DNA of 39,361 nucleotides from a virus, in the IMG/VR virus record IMGVR_UViG_3300024348_000111, positions 1 to 39,361 of that record; one strand, given 5' to 3'. Under the pieces are notes generated by a model. The model worked only from the letters and a program-made list of their open reading frames with translations. It was not told where the DNA came from and ran no database searches. Below are positions 23,153-30,879 of this stretch, piece by piece. Each line of letters begins with the position of its first letter. Positions within the stretch are counted from its first letter, which is position 1. The translations under genes were made by a program, and so were the position numbers.

Positions 23153-25617
23153 TGAGAATACGTATTACAGGTAGAGGTTTGCCTAAAGCTCAATTTGCAG
23201 GACAACAAGGTGGTAATCAAGATGATGCATGGATCCGTAAGATCCTTGAATATGAAGCACAGAAAGGGTCTGCTACAGGTGGTGGTTTGTCTAACTTTGG
23301 GTATAATAATTGGCAAAAGCTAGGTCATAAACATCCTCCTCGTTCACTAGATGAAGCTGTAGAATACTATAAAAAAGATTTTCTTCCTAAAGTACAGCAT
23401 TATCCTATGGGTCTTCGTGAACGTATGGGAGACTATATATTTAATACAGGTAGAAATCCTAATGACTTGCTTCTTTATAACGCAGGTAAGATTACATTAG
23501 ATCAGTTAAATAGTCCAAATACATTTACAAATGAGTGGAATCAGTTTGGTTCTGAGATTGAAAAACAGTATAGTAACCCTAACTTTATTAATAGCTTAGA
23601 TGCTAATAAAGAAAATGTTTATAAAACTACAGGAACTTATGATGCTCCTGATTCATTAGATCCTACAAAAAAAGTAAAGACTCGTTATTCTTTAACTAAT
23701 CCTAATCCTGCTTTTACAGCTACTTGGCAAGGACGTACAAACATGTGGGGAAAATATTCAGCTCCTACACAAACAACACCAGTAGCTCCAGTTCAACAAC
23801 CTACACCAGCTCAAACTGTACAACCTGTTACACAAAGTACTACACAATCCGTTACACAACCTACAACACAAACTGCTACACAAAGTAATGCTCCTACTAC
23901 TTTAATTTATAATGGTGCATTAATAAATGCTAATGATCCTAGATATTCTAATCTTATGAATCAGTCTTCATCATTTTTAAATTCTGGTAGACAAAGACTA
24001 GGTTTACAAAATGCTGATAAAATATCTGCTCTTAAAGCTGCAGGTCCTCAACTTCCTAAGTTAACTTTTAAACCATTTGAAAATTCTGGACAAGCTGCTG
24101 CTAGCATTAATCCATTTACCCCAAGTACAACTGCTCCAAGTACAACTACTCAAAATGCGGTTACTACACCTTTTAATGTTGGATCAGTTTCTCCATGGGG
24201 AAGTATATTAAATCGTAATGAACCATATATAGATTCTAATGATCAAGTTTGGGGAAGTAATCCTGGTATTGTTACTAGAGAAGATACAGAGGCTTTAGGT
24301 TTTGGACAAAATGCTCCTGCTCCTCCTGCCCCAAGTAAATTTGCAAAAGCAGCTAACTGGTATTCTAAGAACATAGGTGATCCTTTAGAAAGTGTATTTC
24401 AAGATTTAGATAGATATACTGCATTAGGTAATTTTGGTACTGAACTTGTTAATAGTTATAAAAGAAAACAGGACTTTGATAAAAGGCTAAGACGCCAAAC
24501 ATCTACAGATTCCTTATTCCCTGAAGTACCTAGTGAGATGTCAGGTAATCGTGGAGACTATGTAGTTAGTGGAAGTAGATTTGGTGAGTTTAGACCAGAC
24601 GAGTATGTTGTAAACAAAGGTATGTACACTGGTCAATTCTTACCTAGAATGGCACAGTATGGTGGAGGAGTAATTCCTGAAGCGTTAACTATGCCCATAG
24701 ATCCTATTGAACTATCGGCACCAATGTCATATCCAACATCTGCTCCTTCAGAAGCTAATACTGGTAGTTCTGCTCCAGCTTCTTCAAGTGGAGTTAATCC
24801 GGTTGCTGAACAAACATGGGAAGAAGTTTCTACAGAATTCCCAGGTGTTAAACACTTAGGTATCTGGGGAGATAAAAGACATCAGAAAAGTAAGAGTGAT
24901 CATAATACTGGTGATGCTTTAGATATTGGTATTAAAGATTCAAGCCAAGGTGAGCAGATTGCTCAAAAGCTTATTAAAGAAGCTCAGGATAAAAATATTA
25001 AATATATTATTTGGAATAAACAGATATGGAATCCATCTATATCAAATTCTTGGAGACCGTATAGTGGAGAAAATCCTCATACTACACACGTACATGTAAG
25101 TTTTAATAGACCGTCTCAATCTGTTGGTGAAGGAGAAATTGCACTAACTCATAATAATCCTTTAAACATACATCATGGAGACTTTACTTCTAAGTATGGA
25201 GGTAAACAAGGATCTAAAGATGCAGGTGGTTATGTTAGTATATTTCCAGATTTTCAAACAGGAATACAAGCAGCTAAGGATCTTTTATTTGGTCCAGCAT
25301 ATTCTAACCTTACTATATCTCAAGCTAGAAATAAATGGGTTAGCGGTAGTCCAGATAAAACTAATGCATCTACCCAAGACATTGTAAAGACTATGGGTAC
25401 AGATAAAGTGTTATCAGACCTTAGTCCAGCAGAACGTGACAAACTAATAAAGCAGTTTGCAAGATGGGAAGGTAAACAAGCATACCAAAAACTAAGCGGT
25501 ATGCAGTTGTATGCTGATGGTGGATCTATCTCTTATAGAGAAGGTGATATTTATGAACTAACAGAGGATCAAATTAAGTCTATACTTTCTTCAGGTGGAG
25601 ACATAGAATTTTTATAA
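23152..25617 (+). CDS. Multi-module peptidoglycan-degrading cargo protein
   Basis: An 821-residue protein starting with a basic leader MRIRITGRGLPKAQFAG-QQGG. Residues 25-135 resemble a muramidase-type domain (ILEYEAQKGS with candidate Glu33/Glu35, LSNFGYNNWQKLG, then LGLRERMGDYIFNTG). A Thr/Gln/Pro-rich linker covers about 204-250. Residues 560-655 form an LAS-type metallopeptidase-like domain: H584 (SDHNTGDALDIG), D591, and H646/H648 in HTTHVHVSF, the zinc ligands of that fold. Residues 660-770 look like a third wall-acting module (THNNPLNIHHGDF, GGYVSIFPDFQTG). The C-terminal 32 residues share EGDI...Q...GG with the preceding gene product. Presumably it is carried in the virion and opens the wall during DNA entry. 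Whether every module is active is not known. Confidence 0.82.
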   Translation: MRIRITGRGLPKAQFAGQQGGNQDDAWIRKILEYEAQKGSATGGGLSNFGYNNWQKLGHKHPPRSLDEAVEYYKKDFLPKVQHYPMGLRERMGDYIFNTGRNPNDLLLYNAGKITLDQLNSPNTFTNEWNQFGSEIEKQYSNPNFINSLDANKENVYKTTGTYDAPDSLDPTKKVKTRYSLTNPNPAFTATWQGRTNMWGKYSAPTQTTPVAPVQQPTPAQTVQPVTQSTTQSVTQPTTQTATQSNAPTTLIYNGALINANDPRYSNLMNQSSSFLNSGRQRLGLQNADKISALKAAGPQLPKLTFKPFENSGQAAASINPFTPSTTAPSTTTQNAVTTPFNVGSVSPWGSILNRNEPYIDSNDQVWGSNPGIVTREDTEALGFGQNAPAPPAPSKFAKAANWYSKNIGDPLESVFQDLDRYTALGNFGTELVNSYKRKQDFDKRLRRQTSTDSLFPEVPSEMSGNRGDYVVSGSRFGEFRPDEYVVNKGMYTGQFLPRMAQYGGGVIPEALTMPIDPIELSAPMSYPTSAPSEANTGSSAPASSSGVNPVAEQTWEEVSTEFPGVKHLGIWGDKRHQKSKSDHNTGDALDIGIKDSSQGEQIAQKLIKEAQDKNIKYIIWNKQIWNPSISNSWRPYSGENPHTTHVHVSFNRPSQSVGEGEIALTHNNPLNIHHGDFTSKYGGKQGSKDAGGYVSIFPDFQTGIQAAKDLLFGPAYSNLTISQARNKWVSGSPDKTNASTQDIVKTMGTDKVLSDLSPAERDKLIKQFARWEGKQAYQKLSGMQLYADGGSISYREGDIYELTEDQIKSILSSGGDIEFL

Positions 25618-25636
25618 ATTTGTAATATATTATAAT

Positions 25637-27694
25637 ATGAAAACGTATAAAGTAAGAATTAAAAAATCTCCAGAGTCTATGGCTTATGGCGGTCAATCAA
25701 ATTATGGCTTAGATCTAGGTCAGAAGAATATATATTCTGATATGACAGATAACCCATATGACTCAGTATCTAACACTTTACAACCTGTAGATAGAGAAGA
25801 TGCTAACATTGAAGCTGAACTGTATGAAACTGCATATGGAGATTTTAATAATGATGGTCGTAAAGAACATTTTAAAATTGGTGGTAAAAGACATAGTGAA
25901 GGTGGTACACCATTAAATGTTCCAGAAGGTACATTTATTTATTCTGATACTAAGAAGTTAAGAATTGGTGGTGCTGTTCTTGGTCAGTTTGGTAAATCTC
26001 CAGATACTAAACAAAAGTATACACCAGCTCAGTTAGCTAAACAGTATGACATTAATAAGTATCAAGCTATACTTGATGATCCATATACTGATAAAATGGC
26101 TAAGTCTACTGCTGCTCGTATGATTGATAACTATGAAAAGAAACTTGGTGGCTTAGCTTTAGTACAAGAAGCCATGAAGGGATTTCCTCAAGGTATTCCT
26201 GATGTAGCTATGTCTGTATTACCGCAAGGTATGGGTGAGCAACTTGCTGAGATGGGAGGTTTTTATGGTGATGATCAAGATTACTATCAAGGTGGTGGAA
26301 CTACTCGTGAAAAAGTTAAGAAAGAAGATATACCTAAATATGAGAAAGAAGGTTATCAGCGTGTAGGTAATACTAATGTATGGAGAAAACCTGGTACGTC
26401 AGGTAAAGATAAAGTAAGCATTATTGTTACACCTGGTAAAACAGGATCACTTACTGGTGGGACACCTGGAAAACTTGAAAAAGGTTATGATATTCCAATA
26501 ACTGGTCGTAGTCGTGGTGGCCGTGGTCCTTGTGCTAATCTTAAGTACACAGTTGCTGATATGCAAGCTAGACCAGATTGTTATGATACTTTTTTAAATA
26601 AACAAGGTTTTAAAAATGCTTCAGAAGGTGAAAAGCAAAAAGGATTAGATGAGCTTTTACTTGGTAGAATGCCAAAGTATGTTCCTGGTACAGCTCCTAC
26701 AACTACACCTGGAGAACCTGAAACTAAAACATGTCCAGATGGACCTAATGGAGAAAAAAACTATTATACTCCAGATCCTAATAATCCTAATGAGTGTATT
26801 AGAGCATGGGAAACTCCTCCTAAAGAAATTACATTTGATGACATTCCTACTACTACTACAACAACTGGTGGTGGCGGAGGTGGTGGTACTGGTGGTGGAG
26901 GTGGTAGACGTCCATATTTTGGTAAACAGTTTATGGTTCCTCCTAAACGTTACACTCCTTATGCTGCTCCTCTTAATGCTATGATTCCAGAACCTACGTT
27001 CTATGATCCTAATAGAGAGTTAGCTGAAGGTGCATCACAACGTAATATGATGGCTGCTTATATGCAGCAGATGGATCCGCAACAATTTTCTGCTAGAGCT
27101 AGTGCGTTAAATGCACAAGGAGCTGAACAAGCTGCTAATACTATTGGTAGATATCAAAACATGAACGTTGGAGTAGCTAATCAGTTTAGTCCTTTACAAA
27201 CTGACATTATGAATAGAGTGATGGCTTATAGAGCTGATGCTGCTGATAAGTTAGCATTTAATGCTCAACAAGAAGATAAAGCTTATCGTAATTCTATGAG
27301 AAACTATCTTAAAGCTCAAGATATGTATGATATTAATGAGTATGATATTAATACTAAACGTATGATGCTTAATGAGACTAATCCATATTATTCTATAGAG
27401 GAAGGTCCAAGAGGCTCTAGTCTTAAGTGGAAAGATAAAAATAACTGGATGAGTATGGTTACTGGTCAATCTCCTCAGTTATCTCAAAATCAAATAACAG
27501 AGATGGAAAATTATGCTCAAACTTTAAAAGAAACTAGAAACATGGATTCTGGTACTATTCAAGCATTATTGAGAGCAAGGTATCCTGGTTTTTTTCAATC
27601 TAGTAGAGGTGCAAATAATGCTGCAGCTCTTAACGCTCAGTATTTTAATCCAACAACTTTTCAAAATCCTTTTAGTGGATCCTATGAAGAGTAA
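25637..27694 (+). CDS. Cargo-like virion protein with GG motifs and poly-Gly linker
   Basis: A 685-residue protein with leader MKTYKVRIKKSPESMAYGGQ, comparable to that of the previous gene. Residues 69-77 read DFNNDGRKE, a DxNxDG pattern like calcium loops, and continue into GGKRHSEGGTPLNVPEGTFI and YSDTKKLRIGG, a domain I recognise from crAss-like internal proteins. A helical stretch follows (AKSTAARMIDNYEKKLGGLA, ALVQEAMKGFPQG). Near residues 405-430 a run of Thr then Gly (TTTTTTGGGGGGGTGGGGG) forms a flexible linker, after which the chain is helical and Gln/Asn/Met-rich (MQQMDPQQFSARASALNAQG). No enzyme residues are evident. It may be a scaffold or an ejection protein. The start has an AT-rich leader (25618-25636). 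Confidence 0.75.
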   Translation: MKTYKVRIKKSPESMAYGGQSNYGLDLGQKNIYSDMTDNPYDSVSNTLQPVDREDANIEAELYETAYGDFNNDGRKEHFKIGGKRHSEGGTPLNVPEGTFIYSDTKKLRIGGAVLGQFGKSPDTKQKYTPAQLAKQYDINKYQAILDDPYTDKMAKSTAARMIDNYEKKLGGLALVQEAMKGFPQGIPDVAMSVLPQGMGEQLAEMGGFYGDDQDYYQGGGTTREKVKKEDIPKYEKEGYQRVGNTNVWRKPGTSGKDKVSIIVTPGKTGSLTGGTPGKLEKGYDIPITGRSRGGRGPCANLKYTVADMQARPDCYDTFLNKQGFKNASEGEKQKGLDELLLGRMPKYVPGTAPTTTPGEPETKTCPDGPNGEKNYYTPDPNNPNECIRAWETPPKEITFDDIPTTTTTTGGGGGGGTGGGGGRRPYFGKQFMVPPKRYTPYAAPLNAMIPEPTFYDPNRELAEGASQRNMMAAYMQQMDPQQFSARASALNAQGAEQAANTIGRYQNMNVGVANQFSPLQTDIMNRVMAYRADAADKLAFNAQQEDKAYRNSMRNYLKAQDMYDINEYDINTKRMMLNETNPYYSIEEGPRGSSLKWKDKNNWMSMVTGQSPQLSQNQITEMENYAQTLKETRNMDSGTIQALLRARYPGFFQSSRGANNAAALNAQYFNPTTFQNPFSGSYEE

Positions 27695-27748
27695 ACTTTA
27701 AAGGTTTAGTTTTAAACTTTAAAGATTTTATTGTATATTATATATGTA
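27692..27748 (+). promoter_or_regulatory. Duplicated CTTTAAAG palindrome plus promoter-like GTATATTATAT
   Basis: TAAACTTTAAAG occurs twice, at 27692-27703 and 27713-27724, exactly 21 bases apart (about two helical turns); its core CTTTAAAG is a perfect palindrome. It is followed by GTATATTATATATGTAAAC (27733-27751), nearly the same as the string at 3776-3793. The two palindromes can also pair as an AT-only hairpin. It lies just before the start at 27753, so both promoter and ribosome-site roles are possible. Confidence 0.4.
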
Positions 27749-27752
27749 AACT

Positions 27753-30700
27753 ATGGCACAATACCTTCCTTATATTCCAGAAACCATACCTGAACCGGCT
27801 CTTTACAAACCGGACTTTAATTTCTTTGATAGAATGCTTCAAAGAAAGCAGTCTATGTTTGAACAAGGAGCTAATAGAGTTAGATCAGCGTATACTTCTG
27901 TATTAAATGCCCCACTTTCTAATAAGCATGATATACTTCTTAGAGATCAGTATATGAAAAATGCTCAGAAACAGTTAACTAAGTTATCTTCTTCTGATCT
28001 TTCTCTTATGGAAAACGTAAATGCTGCTGAGTCAATATATGCTCCATTTTGGCAAGACAAGTTTATAGTACAAGATGCTGCTATGACTAAAGCTTATCAA
28101 AGTGAAATGCAAAAACTTATTTCATGGAGAGATTCACCTAAACTTGAAGAGCGTGAAAAGTATAATGCTATTTCAATGATGGATCTTCAAAATGGTTTAA
28201 GTGTATTGCAAAATGCTGATAGAACACCTGAAGGTTTTGGAGCTGTAGAAATGCGTAAAGCTGAGCCGTTTACAAACATTGAAGCTTACCTTCAAAAAAT
28301 GGCTAAGGATGATAATAAAGAAATTAAGTATGATAGTCCTGATGGACCATACTTAATTGAAACAATTAATGGTGAGCGTTCTCAACAAAAGTTTGCTACA
28401 TGGGCAACTGCTATGATTGGTAATAACTTTCAAGGTCAGTTTGATGTAACAGGTAGAGTAGAAAATGAAGAACGTATTAAGATATTAAAACGTACTAATC
28501 CTAATATTACTGATCAAGAGGTTAAAGGAATTATTGCTAAAGATGTAGTATCAGAACTTAATCAGGGATATACTAAAAGAACTCAAGAAGCAGATGTTGA
28601 GATTGCTAGAATTGATAGTTTATTAGGATCTATTGGTGAAACAGGTGGCCCACAGCATCAGCAAATGTTTAATAAACTTGTACAAGAACGTTCTGAACTT
28701 GTAGCTAGAAAAGCTGCTGTTAATGAAGAGTATAAATATTTTGATCAAGGTAAAGATAAAGTTTTAGAGTATGTAACTAATGCCCCTAAACAATACTTTA
28801 GTGTATTAGCTAAGCAACGTCTTATAAATAACTGGGCTACTGGTAGGGCAAGTATGGATCAAAAACTTGTAAAAGAAAATGCTGCGTTTACTGCTGCACA
28901 AAATATTGAGCTTAGAAGAGCTGAACATAATTTGGCAGTAAGTAATGCTGCTTTTGATCAATGGTATAAACCATGGGCTAAGCAGATAGATGCTAATAAT
29001 GCTAATAAAGGAGGAACAACTACTATTACTAAAGATGCTAATGGTAATGATGTAATAACAACTGTACCTGGTGTTGATGAATCTTCATCTATGGTATATT
29101 CAGGTAAGTCAGGTATTGACATTACAAAAACAGCAGCTACAGCTTATGACTTTTTTAATCAGAATCAAAAAAAGGAATTTAATGATGCTTTTAACTTAAT
29201 ATTTGATCAACGTGGTATTCTTGGTTTTGCTACTAAGTTAGGCTTGAGTCAAATGGAAATATCACAAGTAGCCACTGCATTTAAAAAAGAGGTAGGTAAT
29301 ATAGATTACAAGTTTAATCCAGAAGAACAAGCAGCATCAGCAAAATTAAAAAAAGCTTTACTTGCTAGTTCAGCTGTTAAAGATGCAGGTATTAATGATA
29401 TAACTGGACCAGGTACTATGAGAAATGCTCTTATTGCTTATTCTGGTCAATACTTATCTGAGCGTAGTAAAGTTGCTGCAGATGGTTCTGATATACCTTT
29501 AAATAATGATGAGTTTGAAGCATTGATGAGATATTCAACAGCTATATCTAAACTACAAAGTTATAATGCTAATGAACAGAATAGACAGAAGTTGTTTCAA
29601 GAAAAAATAGCTACAAATCCAGACTATGCTTCTATAGTTAAGAAAGAAAAAGATGGTACAAGTAGATTGCTTACTATTACTGATGTTTCTGCCGATATGC
29701 CAACCTTACAGTTAAGAAACAAAGATGGTAATGGTATGCTAAACTTAAATAAAGAAGAAGTGGCTAAACTTTACATACAAGGTAAACTTGGTCCAACTAC
29801 CCAGGGTGAACTTAATATTAAAGACTTAGGTAACTATTATATTGAAGGTGTTAACAATAAGAAATCTACTACAGCTTTTGGTTTAATGGAAAACACTCCA
29901 ATACTTTGGAATAATTTATACAATGATGTAATTAAACCAAAGTATGGTGAGCCTGGAGCAATTTCTAAAAAGATGCAAGCAGCTAATGAAGCTATAGTAC
30001 CTGACTTGTTGATATATAAAAACTTAATGGGAAGACAAGGTTCTATTTTTGGTTTATCACCAAAGGGTAATAAAACTATGGCTAATGGTGACAATGCAGC
30101 TTTGATAATTTATCAAGCTAGTTTAACAGGAAACTCAGAAGATGTATATGATGAAACTGGAGCTAAGATTGAAGATGTAGATAAAATTAAAGCTATCAGA
30201 ACTTTATTATCAAATGAAAAAAACATAGAAGAGTATGTATCTGGTCAGTATATACCACAAGGTGTTAATGGTAAAAGAACTGTTAGAGTAATATTTAATA
30301 AAGTTTTATCTAGTGAAAATAAAGGTAGTATTGCTGGTAAGAATATAGCTGAAATTGGTACTACATTTGACTTTGTTCTTAAGGATGATACAGCTGGTAC
30401 ATATCTTGATCAACTTCCTAATAATACAGGTTATCAAGTTTATCAAGCTCTTACTAGGGGACAAGAAATAAAATCAGATCCTATACTAGATGCTGCTGGT
30501 TTTAAATATACTGTTACTCCAAATGTAACAGGTATAGATGCTGAACCAGAATACGTTACAGTGGATTTAAAATATATGGTTAGAACTAATAAAAAAGATC
30601 CACAAACTGGTCAATTAGTTACAGGTGTTGAAGAAAAATCGTATCTTCATAAGATAAATTTAAAAGGTGCAGATGCTAAGTCTCCTGATGAAATTATTGG

Positions 30701-30857
30701 TAAACTTCAGTCTTTGTATTATGAAAACATGATGAAAAATAGAAGTGTACAACAAGAGTTTCAGAACTATTATATGAATAATAAAGGTACTGGTACTCCT
30801 ATGTGGGATCCAAAAGCAGCTTTAAAGCAAGCTAACTTAGGTCATTTGATAAAGTAG
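27753..30857 (+). CDS. Conserved crAss-like internal virion protein
   Basis: A 1034-residue, mainly helical protein. Its N-terminus, QYLPYIPETIPEPALYKPDF-NFFDRMLQRKQ, followed by VLNAPLSNKHDILLRDQY and LSLMENVNAAESIYAPFW, is a pattern I associate with a well-conserved internal (cargo or ejection) protein of crAss-like phages. Coiled-coil segments occur near 275-330 (TQEADVEIARIDSLL, LVQERSELVARKAAVNEEY). The last third is mixed alpha/beta (NKEEVAKLYIQGKLGPTTQG, DLKYMVRTNKKDP). No signal peptide or catalytic motif is seen. It ends with TAG, and the giant gene starts 22 bases later. Placement between the GG-rich cargo and the giant protein supports a packaged or ejection role. The identification is by recall, not by search. 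Confidence 0.78.
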   Translation: MAQYLPYIPETIPEPALYKPDFNFFDRMLQRKQSMFEQGANRVRSAYTSVLNAPLSNKHDILLRDQYMKNAQKQLTKLSSSDLSLMENVNAAESIYAPFWQDKFIVQDAAMTKAYQSEMQKLISWRDSPKLEEREKYNAISMMDLQNGLSVLQNADRTPEGFGAVEMRKAEPFTNIEAYLQKMAKDDNKEIKYDSPDGPYLIETINGERSQQKFATWATAMIGNNFQGQFDVTGRVENEERIKILKRTNPNITDQEVKGIIAKDVVSELNQGYTKRTQEADVEIARIDSLLGSIGETGGPQHQQMFNKLVQERSELVARKAAVNEEYKYFDQGKDKVLEYVTNAPKQYFSVLAKQRLINNWATGRASMDQKLVKENAAFTAAQNIELRRAEHNLAVSNAAFDQWYKPWAKQIDANNANKGGTTTITKDANGNDVITTVPGVDESSSMVYSGKSGIDITKTAATAYDFFNQNQKKEFNDAFNLIFDQRGILGFATKLGLSQMEISQVATAFKKEVGNIDYKFNPEEQAASAKLKKALLASSAVKDAGINDITGPGTMRNALIAYSGQYLSERSKVAADGSDIPLNNDEFEALMRYSTAISKLQSYNANEQNRQKLFQEKIATNPDYASIVKKEKDGTSRLLTITDVSADMPTLQLRNKDGNGMLNLNKEEVAKLYIQGKLGPTTQGELNIKDLGNYYIEGVNNKKSTTAFGLMENTPILWNNLYNDVIKPKYGEPGAISKKMQAANEAIVPDLLIYKNLMGRQGSIFGLSPKGNKTMANGDNAALIIYQASLTGNSEDVYDETGAKIEDVDKIKAIRTLLSNEKNIEEYVSGQYIPQGVNGKRTVRVIFNKVLSSENKGSIAGKNIAEIGTTFDFVLKDDTAGTYLDQLPNNTGYQVYQALTRGQEIKSDPILDAAGFKYTVTPNVTGIDAEPEYVTVDLKYMVRTNKKDPQTGQLVTGVEEKSYLHKINLKGADAKSPDEIIGKLQSLYYENMMKNRSVQQEFQNYYMNNKGTGTPMWDPKAALKQANLGHLIK

Positions 30858-30879
30858 TTAATTATATAAAGATAAATTC

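Noticed and set aside
25848-25880. True EF-hand in the DFNNDGRKE loop of the 25637 protein
   Set aside because: The DxNxDG pattern is present, but no flanking helices or second loop are seen and the segment belongs to a domain with GGKRHSEGG and PEGTFIYSD; a calcium site is not supported.
26649-26984. Overlapping + frame in the poly-Gly region of the 25637 gene
   Set aside because: It reads the repeated GGT/ACT codons as Val/Leu repeats; the main frame continues on both sides without interruption.
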